This document shows positions 52,293-61,389 of a stretch of 64,000 nucleotides of DNA, in pieces. The notes under the pieces were generated by a model, which did not search any database, was not told where the DNA came from, and saw nothing but the letters and a program-made list of their open reading frames with translations. This DNA comes from Draconibacterium sediminis (lineage in GTDB: Bacteria > Bacteroidota > Bacteroidia > Bacteroidales > Prolixibacteraceae), in NCBI RefSeq assembly GCF_000949475.1, contig NZ_JRHC01000004.1, forward strand, positions 434,001 through 498,000, read 5' to 3'. Position 1 is the first letter of the stretch; the number at the start of each line of letters is the position of its first letter. The translations under genes were made by a program, and so were the position numbers.

Positions 52293-53456
52293 ATGAAAAT
52301 TGTTGAAGAGGTTAAGGAATTTGCTACCCGATATTACGAGGAGAAAGTTTCGGCTTTGTTGAACTACCATTCTATTGAACATACCCGTCTGGTTGCTAAA
52401 GTGTCGGAAACTATTGCCGGGGCCGAAAGTTTGAGCGAAAGAGAAAAGGATATTGTGGTGGTGGCCGCCTGGTTTCACGATATTGGTCATGCGGTTTCGT
52501 TAAAAGACCACGAGGAAGAAAGCTGTAAAATTGCCCGACAATTTCTTGCCGAAAAAGGCATGGATGAAGCTTTTATTGTTGAAGTAGAAAAGTGCATCAG
52601 GGCAACAAAAATGGGAGCGCCCAAAAATTCATTGCTCGAAGAAATTATTGGCGACGCCGATCATGCGCATGCAGGAATGGACAATTTTATGGAAATCTCC
52701 AATTTGCTGCGGAAAGAGATGTGCAATTTTGTTGAACGAAAATGCTCGAAACTGGAATACTGGAAACAAACGCTGGATTTTATTCTGGGCATAAAATTCC
52801 ATACCGAATATGCCAGGAATACGTTTGAGCCGGTTCGCTTAAAGAATATCAAAAAAGTTGAGAATCGCATCAAAAAACTGTCGGCCGACAAAGCTCCGGA
52901 ATTACCGACACACACCCAGAAAAGTACAGCACGCGGTATCGAAACCATGTTCCGGCTTACGGCTCGCAACCAAATTAATTTGAGCTCGATAGCCGATAAT
53001 AAAGCCAATATAATGCTTACCATTAACGCTGTGCTGGTATCGGTGCTGATGAGTACAAGCGCACTGACTTTGCGCACCAGCGAGCATAATTTCCTCATTC
53101 CCGGAATTATTCTCATTGTGGGCTGTTTAATATCCTTGGTGTTTGCCATTCTTTCGGTAATTCCAAAGTACGGATCGGGACAATACAGCGATGAAGACCT
53201 GAAAAAGCGAAAACTTAACCTGCTGTTTTTTGGCAACTTTGTAAATATGCCTTACGAGAAATATAAAAAGGGCGTAAAAGAAATGATGAGCGATTATGAT
53301 TATTTGTACGGAACACTAACCAAAGACCAATATAACCTGGGAAAAGTGTTGGCTAAAAAATATAAACTATTGAGGTATTCATACCGCGTTTTTATGGTGA
53401 GTTTTGTGGTGGCAGTGCTTACATTTTTAGTGCAGTATCTCTCAAAAATCATGTAA
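52293..53456 (+). CDS. HD phosphodiesterase fused to Pycsar-type membrane effector
   Basis: A 387-residue protein with two parts. Residues 20-130 are a metal-dependent HD domain, with His26/His30, the His62-Asp63 pair in AAWFHDIGH and Asp121 (GDADHAHAG), all the ligands needed to hydrolyse a phosphoester such as a cyclic nucleotide. Residues of about 214-387 match PycTM/DUF5706: the signature RNQINLSSIADNKANIML and then three or so membrane helices (about 240-257, 268-290, 365-382). In Pycsar defence, PycTM proteins bind a cyclic pyrimidine nucleotide and damage the membrane. Here the effector may be restrained or tuned by its own phosphodiesterase. The cyclase gene begins 10 bp downstream, implying one operon. 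Confidence 0.9.
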   Translation: MKIVEEVKEFATRYYEEKVSALLNYHSIEHTRLVAKVSETIAGAESLSEREKDIVVVAAWFHDIGHAVSLKDHEEESCKIARQFLAEKGMDEAFIVEVEKCIRATKMGAPKNSLLEEIIGDADHAHAGMDNFMEISNLLRKEMCNFVERKCSKLEYWKQTLDFILGIKFHTEYARNTFEPVRLKNIKKVENRIKKLSADKAPELPTHTQKSTARGIETMFRLTARNQINLSSIADNKANIMLTINAVLVSVLMSTSALTLRTSEHNFLIPGIILIVGCLISLVFAILSVIPKYGSGQYSDEDLKKRKLNLLFFGNFVNMPYEKYKKGVKEMMSDYDYLYGTLTKDQYNLGKVLAKKYKLLRYSYRVFMVSFVVAVLTFLVQYLSKIM

Positions 53457-53466
53457 AAACTGCTTA

Positions 53467-54588
53467 ATGCCAAAACTTGAAAGAACATATAAAGGCTCGG
53501 TACGCCGACATCAGTTTCAACTGTTGGTTTTTACTTTGATTTACTGGAATGTGGTCATCCGCTTTGCTATTTTTATGCGCATGCTGGGTGCCCGCGACGA
53601 CCATATGGGCGATATGTTATCAAAAGGAATGAGCTTTTTGGTTGATGAGGTGGTGTGGTCATCGGTAGTGATTTCGCTCTTTGCCACTTTAAGCTGGTTT
53701 ACGCTTAATATGGTTTACCCTAATCTGGTTCGGAACCTGAAAATGCGCAAGCTGGCGGTTGGGGTGGTCTTTCTCGACATTCTTATCTTTTTAGTTATAA
53801 GCATTCTTTTAGGAATTGTCCATTACAGTGTATCCGAAGATTTGAGTTTTATCGAGTCAGTATCTCATTTGCCACGGTTTTTATTTAACTCCACCATCCT
53901 CTTTTTTCTTATTGTATTGTTTGTTGGCGGCTATGTTTACCAATTGATCAACACGCTTTTGCAGCAGGTTGGTTATGCGCCGCTCGGGAAAATTATGATG
54001 GGATACTACCAGAAACCCCGCGAAGAGGAATTGATTTTTATGTTTCTCGATTTACAATCGTCGACTGCAGTGGCCGAAAAACTGGGGCACAAAAAATACA
54101 GCTATTTTATTCAGGATTGTTTTAAATGTGTTTCGAATTCGTTGTTGGCAACCCGGGGACGTGTTTATCAGTTTGTTGGCGACGAGGTAGTTATCTCATG
54201 GACTACCAAACGAGAATCGTCGTTTAAAAGTGCGGTTGATTTTTATTACCTGTACGAAAAAGCACTGAGCAAACGCCGAGAGTATTTTGAGACCCATTAC
54301 GGAATGATGCCCGTTTTTACCGCATCGTTAAACGTTGGGAAAGTAATGGCCGCCGAGGTGGGCGAGATAAAACGCGAGCTGGCTTTTCACGGCGATGTGT
54401 TAAACACTGCCGCACGCATTCAAAAACAGTGTAAACGCTACAAGAAAAAGATATTGGTAACCAGCGAATTTGCTGTAAAACTGATAAAAACCACCAAAGA
54501 ATATAAAATTGAATACGTCGACCTGATTAAGTTTTTTGGTAAGAAAAATTCCATAAAGATTTACGAAGTACATAAAACTGAAAACTAA
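53467..54588 (+). CDS. Membrane-anchored class III nucleotide cyclase
   Basis: A 373-residue cyclase with four hydrophobic helices (about 18-38, 58-85, 97-120, 140-164) and a C-terminal class III catalytic domain (about 185-370). Metal-binding Asp195 (FLDLQSST) and Asp239 (FVGDEVVISW) and the transition-state pair Asn313 and Arg317 (LNTAARIQ) are all present, so it should make a cyclic nucleotide. The base-selecting residues are unusual: the position of the adenylate-specifying Lys is Gln235, and the partner position is Ala306 where adenylate cyclases have Asp or Thr. Product is therefore uncertain and could be a pyrimidine cyclic nucleotide. Gap to the HD-PycTM gene is 10 bp. Confidence 0.88.
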   Translation: MPKLERTYKGSVRRHQFQLLVFTLIYWNVVIRFAIFMRMLGARDDHMGDMLSKGMSFLVDEVVWSSVVISLFATLSWFTLNMVYPNLVRNLKMRKLAVGVVFLDILIFLVISILLGIVHYSVSEDLSFIESVSHLPRFLFNSTILFFLIVLFVGGYVYQLINTLLQQVGYAPLGKIMMGYYQKPREEELIFMFLDLQSSTAVAEKLGHKKYSYFIQDCFKCVSNSLLATRGRVYQFVGDEVVISWTTKRESSFKSAVDFYYLYEKALSKRREYFETHYGMMPVFTASLNVGKVMAAEVGEIKRELAFHGDVLNTAARIQKQCKRYKKKILVTSEFAVKLIKTTKEYKIEYVDLIKFFGKKNSIKIYEVHKTEN

Positions 54589-54687
54589 GTTGTTTTCATT
54601 CCAGTCCTTAGTTTTAGCATTTCACGAATTTCCTTTCGCATACCCCCCGTAATGCGTTTTATCTTCGCTTCTGAAAACAGAAAACAG

Positions 54688-55458
54688 ATGAAAACAAGCA
54701 TTATTGTTTGTACCTACAACGAAGAGGAAACCATTTTTAATGTTGTTGCTTCGTGTTGCAAACACAACCCTGAAGCCGAGGTGATTGTAGTTGACGACGG
54801 ATCGACCGACGGAACTGAGAATGTTCTGAAAACCCTGGTTTCTCATTATCATTTCGAGTATTTAAAACTGCCTGAAAACCATGGAAAGAGTTATGCGATG
54901 GCCTGTGGCGTTGAGTATGCCAGCAACGAAATTGTGCTGTTTATCAATGCCAATTTGGTTCATTTACGCAAGGATCATTTCACCGCCATGTTAGCCCCGA
55001 TTCAAAATCATGAGGCTGACATGGTTATTGGCAATCCCGCCAGTTTTACCATTAATTATGGCACCAATCCTTATGAAACGGCCATGGGCGAAAAAGCCAT
55101 GCTAAGAGCTGATTTACTTCCCATTTTAAAAGATGTGAAAGAAATCTTTTTTGGGGTTGAAGCATTTTTAACCATTTATTATCAGGCTTTGGGAAAAAGA
55201 GTTAGCTATCAGTCGCTACACGATTTGGAGCGGGCAGTGCGTGTATCTGACAGCGGAAAAGTTAAGGAGAGGCACGAGGGCGATAAAGAAATTGCCAATG
55301 CAATGATTTCCAATTTCGACCTGATGATAAAGCGTGTGCAGAACAATATCCAGAAATCACAAAATTACACCCAATCAACCATTTCAAGTGTTCAGTTGCA
55401 GTTGAACAAGTATATGAAGCACCTGAGAGAACGCATTACAAGTGTTGAACCTGTTTAA
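54688..55458 (+). CDS. GT2-family glycosyltransferase-like protein
   Basis: A 256-residue protein with the GT-A opening TSIIVCTYNEEETI (3-16) and the nucleotide-binding Asp pair VVDDGSTDGT (35-43). The metal-binding DxD, normally DAD, reads NAN (87-89, LFINANL), so catalysis is doubtful. ATG at 54688 gives the family N-terminus. The C-terminal 60 residues are coiled-coil-like. It follows the cyclase by 99 bp; a link to it is possible but not shown. Confidence 0.8.
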   Translation: MKTSIIVCTYNEEETIFNVVASCCKHNPEAEVIVVDDGSTDGTENVLKTLVSHYHFEYLKLPENHGKSYAMACGVEYASNEIVLFINANLVHLRKDHFTAMLAPIQNHEADMVIGNPASFTINYGTNPYETAMGEKAMLRADLLPILKDVKEIFFGVEAFLTIYYQALGKRVSYQSLHDLERAVRVSDSGKVKERHEGDKEIANAMISNFDLMIKRVQNNIQKSQNYTQSTISSVQLQLNKYMKHLRERITSVEPV

Positions 55459-55631
55459 AGGCATTTCAGGAATACATTTTATCATTCGGTGCAAAAATGT
55501 AAAACGTTAGAAATCAGGTGAATTAATTTTGCAGTGATTAGATTATAAATAAAAAGGCATAATCTGAAATGAGCATGAAATTTTTCATTCAAAAATTACA
55601 TAATGAGAATGATTAAATTTTATGTGAGAAC

Positions 55632-55656
55632 GACAGACGGAGCGGTTCCATCTGTC
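55632..55656 (+). other. Hairpin before the efflux operon
   Basis: GACAGACGGA (55632-55641) and TCCATCTGTC (55647-55656) pair with one mismatch and are followed by a T-rich stretch. It could terminate the upstream gene or sit in the leader of the adaptor gene. Confidence 0.45.
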
Positions 55657-55699
55657 AATTTTAGTTTTTAAGATTATCGAAAAAATAAAAATTATACAG

Positions 55700-56773
55700 A
55701 TGAAATTCAAAAACATTCTATTCTTTTTAGCGGCTGCTTTGGTTGCATTTACCGGATGCAAAAGCAGCACCGGAGAGGAGGCCGTGGCCGAAACCATTAA
55801 AAATGTAAAGATCGAAACCGTTAGCGATGGCGTAACTCAGAATACGGTTACATTAAACGGTAAGATTAAGGAAAAAAGCCTTACCTCGCTTTCTTTTCGA
55901 GTCGGCGGTCCGTTGTTAAAACTAAATGTAAAACAAGGCGATTACGTAAAACAAGGACAGGTAATTGCTGAGATCGACAAGCGCGATTACAAGCTACAAC
56001 TGGAAACTACAAAAGCCCGGTTTGAGCAGACCGAAAGTGAGTACCTGCGTTACAAACAACTGATTGAGCAAAACAAAATTCCGGAAAATACTTTTGAAAA
56101 GATCAAGTCGGGGTACCTGATGACAAAAACAGCTTACGAAAACGCACAAAACCAATTGCGCGACACCGAGCTGAAAGCTCCTTTTTCAGGTTATATCTAC
56201 GAAAAGTTTGTTGAGAATTTCCAAACTGTTGGAACAGGAACACCGATAGTTTCATTCATCGACAATTCGCATCTTGAAGCAGTGGTATCGGTTTCCGAAA
56301 GTCAGCTTCAGCGTGTAAAAAGCGATAAAGAAAGTTACCTGACGGTAGCCAACGCGGGCATCAGCAATTTGCCGGTAAAGTTGTTTAGCGTTAGCGAAAA
56401 AGCGATGCAAGATGGTTTGTACGAAGTGAAATTTTCGTTCGAGAATAAAAATGATTTGGCAGTAGCTCCGGGAATGACAGCGGAAGTTACCGTTTATAAT
56501 ACGGCCGAGCAAAATCAGTTATCGGTGGCAGCTTCGGCAGTTTTCCACGAAAAAACAAGCACTTACGTTTGGGTATTCAATCCGTCAACAAGTAAAATTG
56601 AAAAGCGCGAAGTTAAAATTTCGCTCGACGGAAGTCAGGGACGTGTAAATATTGTATCGGGCGTTAACAAGGGCGAACAGGTTGTTACAGCGGGAGTGCA
56701 TTATCTGGTGGAAGGCCAAAAAGTTCAACCTATTAAAACACCATCGGTAACTAACATTGGAGGATTGTTGTAA
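55700..56773 (+). CDS. RND efflux periplasmic adaptor (lipoprotein)
   Basis: A 357-residue HlyD/AcrA-type membrane fusion protein. A lipobox ends at FTGC with lipidated Cys20. The biotinyl-like hairpin is at about 70-105 (GGPLLKLNVKQGDYVKQGQVIAEIDKR in two halves), then a coiled coil and beta barrel. It joins the inner-membrane pump to TolC. The last base of its stop (TAATG) is the first base of the pump ATG, so translation is coupled. Confidence 0.93.
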   Translation: MKFKNILFFLAAALVAFTGCKSSTGEEAVAETIKNVKIETVSDGVTQNTVTLNGKIKEKSLTSLSFRVGGPLLKLNVKQGDYVKQGQVIAEIDKRDYKLQLETTKARFEQTESEYLRYKQLIEQNKIPENTFEKIKSGYLMTKTAYENAQNQLRDTELKAPFSGYIYEKFVENFQTVGTGTPIVSFIDNSHLEAVVSVSESQLQRVKSDKESYLTVANAGISNLPVKLFSVSEKAMQDGLYEVKFSFENKNDLAVAPGMTAEVTVYNTAEQNQLSVAASAVFHEKTSTYVWVFNPSTSKIEKREVKISLDGSQGRVNIVSGVNKGEQVVTAGVHYLVEGQKVQPIKTPSVTNIGGLL

Positions 56774-59700
56774 TGCTGGAAAAGTTACTGAATCAAAAAG
56801 CAATGATCTCCACTATACTGGTAGCAGTATTGCTGGGAGGTATAATTGCTTACAATAATATTGGAAAACTGGAGGATGCCGAAATTCCGATTAAGGCAGC
56901 CACGGTGATTACCGTTTACCAGGGAGCCACAGCGCACGAAGTTGAATTGGAGGTGACCGATCCGCTGGAAAAAGCCATTCAGAAACTGGAAAATATCGAT
57001 GAGATACGATCTGTTTCGCGTCCCGGTTTGTCGATCATTACAGTTTACATTCAGCCAACGGTTAAAACGCCGCAGTTGCCGCAGCTTTGGGATCACCTGA
57101 GGCGAAAAGTTAACGATGCAAAAGGTTCGTTGCCGGCCGGTGCTGTGGATCCAATTGTAAATGATGACTTTGCCGATGTTTACGGAATTTTGTACGCCAT
57201 AACTGCCGACGGATATTCGCATCACGAGTTGGTAAAATACACCGAATACATCGAACGCGAGCTTTTAAGCGTTAATGGTGTTCGCCGCTCGCAGATTTTT
57301 GGTGAAAAAACCGAATCCATCGACATTGTTTTTTCTCCTGAAAAGCTGGCAGGCTTAAGTGTAAACCCGCTCTTCATTGCTGCAGCTATTCAAAACGAAA
57401 CGGCGATTATCAACCCGGGATCAATTGTTACCGGTGACGAATCGATTCGTGTAGGAGTGGGGCAAAAAATAACTTCGATCGGGGAAATTGAAAATCTATT
57501 GATTCAGGTTCCCGGCGGGGGCAACTTCCGTTTGGGCGATATTGCGACGATTGAAAGATCGTTCCTCGAGCCACAAAACGCAGTACTCTTCTACAACGAT
57601 AAAGCCGGTTTAACGCTGGGTTTATCGAATGAGAGTGGAATTAACGTGGTGAAACTGGGTGAGCGACTGGATGAAAAGCTGGCCGAATTACAAAAAGAAT
57701 TGCCGGTTGGTTTCGAAATCAACCAGGTGTATTACCAGCCCGACCGCGTTGATGATGCAGTAAAAGATTTTATGTTGAACCTGGCCATGTCGGTAGGTAT
57801 TGTAATTGTGGTACTAATGTTTGCCATGGGATACCGATCAGGACTGCTTATTTCAAGCGGTTTGATTTTTACCATCATGGGAACCTTGATTGTGATGTTG
57901 GCCATAGGCCTACCATTGCACCGGGTTACGCTGGCAGCTATTATTTTGGCCATGGGTATGTTGGTTGACAATGCTATTGTTGTTGCCGATGGAATTCTGG
58001 TCGACCTGAAATCGGGCATGGACCGAAGCAAAGCTTTTGTAAATACCGCACAAAAAACCGCGCTGCCATTGTTGGGTGCTACAGCAGTTGCAATTCTGGC
58101 ATTTTTGCCATTGCGCATGTCGCCAAACGAGGCCGGTGAGTTTCTATCGTCACTGTTTACCGTACTGATTATCTCGCTTACCTTAAGCTGGATATTTGCG
58201 ATGATTCAGACACCATTCAATGCGAAATATTTCTACCGCAAAGAACGTCCGAAAGGCGAACATGCCGAAACTTATGATAAAGGTTTGTACAAGATTTTTG
58301 GGAAATTCCTGAAATGGGCCGTACGCAATAAATATATGTTTGCTCTAAGTTCTTTTGCAATCCTGATCTTTGCATTCTGGTCGTTCCGTTTTGTAAAAGT
58401 GGACTTTATGTCGAAAATAGATTACGACCAGTTTTTTATTGAGTATTTCCTGCCGCAGGGGGCTGATATTGATGCTGTTGAAGCTGATGTAAAACAAATT
58501 CAGGAAGATATTTTGGCCATGAATGGTGTGCATGCGGTTACCGGATCTGTTGGCCGTCCGCCTGCCCGCTACCTGTTAATGCGTCATATGCAGACAGGTG
58601 GAGCAAACTATGCCGATTTTATTGTTGAAACAAACAATACCGACCGGGTGGAAACTTTAATCCCTGAGATTGAAAACTACCTGAATGAGAATTATCCGAA
58701 TGCATTTGTCCGGGTGATGGAATACGGAGCAGCTTTTGCCGATGCCGATATTGAGGCGCAGTTTATTGGCCCCGATCCTGCCGTATTAAAGGATTTGGCC
58801 AACCAGGCAAAACGTATCTTCTTAGAAGAGCCATCGGCTGTAAATGTTACCGACGACTGGAGAAATCAAACCAAAAAAATTGTTCCGGCCTACTCGGTTG
58901 AACGTGCTCAACCGCTTGGGTTGTCGCGCGCTGATATGGGTAACTCTATTTTGGTAGCCACCAACGGACGCCCAATCGGAGCCATTTACGAAGGCGATAA
59001 AATGCTGCCGATCGTATTGCGCACCGATAACAAAGTGGCTGATAATATCGAGCAACTGCTGAACATCCCGGTTTGGGGACAACAAAGCCGTACAAGTGTT
59101 CCATTGTCACAAATTGTAGATACTATGAAAGTTACATGGGATTACGAACTCATTCACCGTTTGGATAATAAGCGGGCGATAAAAGCACAATGCGACGCTG
59201 CCGACGGATACACAGCTACCGAAGTTCAGTCTAAATTTCAACGGGAAGTTGAAGCAATTGATTTGCCCGACGGTTACGAACTGCACTGGGAAGGAGCAAC
59301 TGCCCGTTCAGGCGAAGCCAACTCAGCGCTGTTTATGTTTCTGCCGCTGGCAATCGGATTGATGGCGATTGTTATCATCGGTTTATTTAATAACCTGAAG
59401 CAGCCAATCATCATTTTTCTGGTGGTGCCATTTGCGTTTGTTGGTATTGTTTTGGGGCTGGCAACTACAGGTGTGTACCTCACCTTTGCAGGAATCATCG
59501 GTGCTTTGGGATTGATTGGTATGATGATTAAAAATGCCGTGGTTCTGCTCGATGAGATTAACCGGAATATCAAAGAAGGAAAAGACCGTTTGAAAGCAAC
59601 TATCGATGCTGCGTTATCACGTTTGCGTCCGGTAATGATGGCCTCGCTGACTACAATTTTGGGTATGGCACCACTTATCACCGACTCGATGTTTAACTCA

Positions 59701-59820
59701 ACCGCCATCGTTATCATGTTCGGTTTGGCCGTTGGATCGATAATTACCCTTGTAGTTGTTCCGGTACTTTACACCGTTTTGTACCGTGTTGATGGAAGTA
59801 AATTAACGACAAAAGCATAA
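56773..59820 (+). CDS. RND-type multidrug efflux pump
   Basis: A 1015-residue proton-driven pump of the HAE1/AcrB type with 12 membrane helices in two blocks and two large periplasmic loops. The first loop and membrane region carry the LAMGMLVDNAIVVAD motif with two neighbouring Asp-type residues of the proton relay. It exports drugs, bile acids, lipids or metals across the envelope; substrate is not readable. Followed by the TolC gene after a 156-bp structured spacer. Confidence 0.96.
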   Translation: MLEKLLNQKAMISTILVAVLLGGIIAYNNIGKLEDAEIPIKAATVITVYQGATAHEVELEVTDPLEKAIQKLENIDEIRSVSRPGLSIITVYIQPTVKTPQLPQLWDHLRRKVNDAKGSLPAGAVDPIVNDDFADVYGILYAITADGYSHHELVKYTEYIERELLSVNGVRRSQIFGEKTESIDIVFSPEKLAGLSVNPLFIAAAIQNETAIINPGSIVTGDESIRVGVGQKITSIGEIENLLIQVPGGGNFRLGDIATIERSFLEPQNAVLFYNDKAGLTLGLSNESGINVVKLGERLDEKLAELQKELPVGFEINQVYYQPDRVDDAVKDFMLNLAMSVGIVIVVLMFAMGYRSGLLISSGLIFTIMGTLIVMLAIGLPLHRVTLAAIILAMGMLVDNAIVVADGILVDLKSGMDRSKAFVNTAQKTALPLLGATAVAILAFLPLRMSPNEAGEFLSSLFTVLIISLTLSWIFAMIQTPFNAKYFYRKERPKGEHAETYDKGLYKIFGKFLKWAVRNKYMFALSSFAILIFAFWSFRFVKVDFMSKIDYDQFFIEYFLPQGADIDAVEADVKQIQEDILAMNGVHAVTGSVGRPPARYLLMRHMQTGGANYADFIVETNNTDRVETLIPEIENYLNENYPNAFVRVMEYGAAFADADIEAQFIGPDPAVLKDLANQAKRIFLEEPSAVNVTDDWRNQTKKIVPAYSVERAQPLGLSRADMGNSILVATNGRPIGAIYEGDKMLPIVLRTDNKVADNIEQLLNIPVWGQQSRTSVPLSQIVDTMKVTWDYELIHRLDNKRAIKAQCDAADGYTATEVQSKFQREVEAIDLPDGYELHWEGATARSGEANSALFMFLPLAIGLMAIVIIGLFNNLKQPIIIFLVVPFAFVGIVLGLATTGVYLTFAGIIGALGLIGMMIKNAVVLLDEINRNIKEGKDRLKATIDAALSRLRPVMMASLTTILGMAPLITDSMFNSTAIVIMFGLAVGSIITLVVVPVLYTVLYRVDGSKLTTKA

Positions 59821-59844
59821 TTGTGATTGTGAATGTAGATAGAG

Positions 59845-59936
59845 TTAGAAAAAGTTGCCCCGTTTTTTATTTGTCGATGGGGGACGACAGTTTCTAATCC
59901 TTGTGGTTAGATAAAAATCGGGGTCAACTTTTCTAA
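59845..59936 (+). other. Cloverleaf-like structured element between pump and TolC genes
   Basis: An outer stem of about 17 pairs joins TTAGAAAAAGTTGCCCCG (59845-59862) and CGGGGTCAACTTTTCTAA (59919-59936). Inside are two hairpins: TGTCG (59872-59876) with CGACA (59885-59889), and CTAATCC with GGTTAG (59894-59910) around TTGT. No long T-run follows it. It might attenuate or stabilise the operon mRNA, or be a small mobile repeat. Confidence 0.6.
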
Positions 59937-59976
59937 AAACGAAAAATGAATTCAATCAAAAAAAGAAAAAAAAGGA

Positions 59977-61371
59977 ATGAATCAATTACTTAAATATATA
60001 GCCGGTACAGTTATCGTTTTGCTAACTGTGTTTGGTAACACTTCTGCACAAAAAGTAATGACGCTGGAAGACTGCCGCGAGCAGGCCATTGCTTTCAATA
60101 AGGAATTGAAAAATGCGGCCCTGCAAAACCGCGAAGCGCAGGTAAACCAGGAAGTGGCCAGAACGGCTTATTTGCCATCAGTGGGTTTTTCGTCATCGTT
60201 GATGCACCGCCCGGGAATGGATGGGATAAACATGCCGGGGTATTTTTTACCAACCGCCGACAGTGAGGAAGCGGCTTTGAATGGTGACTTTTCAGGAACC
60301 AGCGATATTTGGAACCCGGGAATTAATATCGATTTGGGGAGTTTAACGCTTATAAACAGTGGTTTTGAAGTAACCCAGGCGATTTATGCCGGCGGAAAAA
60401 TTCGCTACTCTAACCAGCAGGCCGATGCCGGTGTTTCTATTGCCGATATGGCTTTGAATATGAAATATTCGGAAGTGATCGAGCAAACGGATCAGGCGTT
60501 TTGGCAGGTGGCAACCGTTGAGGAGAATATTAAAATTGCCGAAGAATATATAAAAATGCTTACCGAGTTGGAAGACCAAATGACAGCGATGTACGAAGTT
60601 GGATTGCAGCCGGCAAGTGAAAAATTGCGGGTAACCGTTCAGAAAAACGAAGCCGATTTGAACCTGATAAAAGCCCGCAACGGTTTAAAAGTGGCTAAAA
60701 TGTATTTGAACCAGATTTTGGGTCAGCCATTGGATACTGAGATTCAAATTAGCCACGATGCCAATCCCGAAGTAAAATTGTTTAACCTCGAAGATGGGTT
60801 GGTACAAGCCGGCAGCAAACGAAACGAGCTGAAAATTCTGGAAAAACAGAAAGAAATTTCGGAGTTGGACGCCAAAATTACACGTGCCGATTATTTACCA
60901 ACTGTTGGTGTAAGCGCGCAATATACCAGTTACTGGGTAAAAGATTTGTACGAGGAAATCGATTTTCAGCCCATGCTGGCAGCGCAGGTTTCTATCCCGA
61001 TTTTTCAGTGGGGACAAGGAAAAAAGAAACAACGTGCAGCCCAGTTAAAAGTACAACAGGCCGAAACAGATTTGCAACATACAAATGATTTGATTAATCT
61101 TGAGGTTATGCAGGTAAAGGTGCAGGTTGAAGAAGCTTACGAATCGATTCTTTTGGCGCAAAAAAGTGTTGCCGAGGCTGAGGAAAGTATGAATGAAACC
61201 AAGGCCAGTTTTGAGGTGGGCTTAAATACAACCACTGATATGTTGAATGCACAGGCGCAGTGGGTTCAGGCTAAAGCGCAGTTAACGCAAACCATTGCCA
61301 GTTTCGAGGTACTAAAAACCAGGTGGCAAAGTGTAACCGGAAACCTGTATATGCCTGAAGAGGAAAAGTAA
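59977..61371 (+). CDS. TolC-family outer-membrane efflux channel
   Basis: A 464-residue outer-membrane factor with signal peptide (about 1-24, ending TSAQ). The two internal structural repeats each carry long amphipathic helices, with the second ending KTRWQSVTGNLY. It completes the tripartite efflux complex with the adaptor and pump upstream. Confidence 0.92.
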   Translation: MNQLLKYIAGTVIVLLTVFGNTSAQKVMTLEDCREQAIAFNKELKNAALQNREAQVNQEVARTAYLPSVGFSSSLMHRPGMDGINMPGYFLPTADSEEAALNGDFSGTSDIWNPGINIDLGSLTLINSGFEVTQAIYAGGKIRYSNQQADAGVSIADMALNMKYSEVIEQTDQAFWQVATVEENIKIAEEYIKMLTELEDQMTAMYEVGLQPASEKLRVTVQKNEADLNLIKARNGLKVAKMYLNQILGQPLDTEIQISHDANPEVKLFNLEDGLVQAGSKRNELKILEKQKEISELDAKITRADYLPTVGVSAQYTSYWVKDLYEEIDFQPMLAAQVSIPIFQWGQGKKKQRAAQLKVQQAETDLQHTNDLINLEVMQVKVQVEEAYESILLAQKSVAEAEESMNETKASFEVGLNTTTDMLNAQAQWVQAKAQLTQTIASFEVLKTRWQSVTGNLYMPEEEK

Positions 61372-61389
61372 AAAATCGCATAAAAAGAA

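Noticed and set aside
59845-59936. tRNA-like cloverleaf
   Set aside because: The outer stem is far too long (about 17 pairs), there are only two inner hairpins, and no anticodon arm or T-loop consensus is found.
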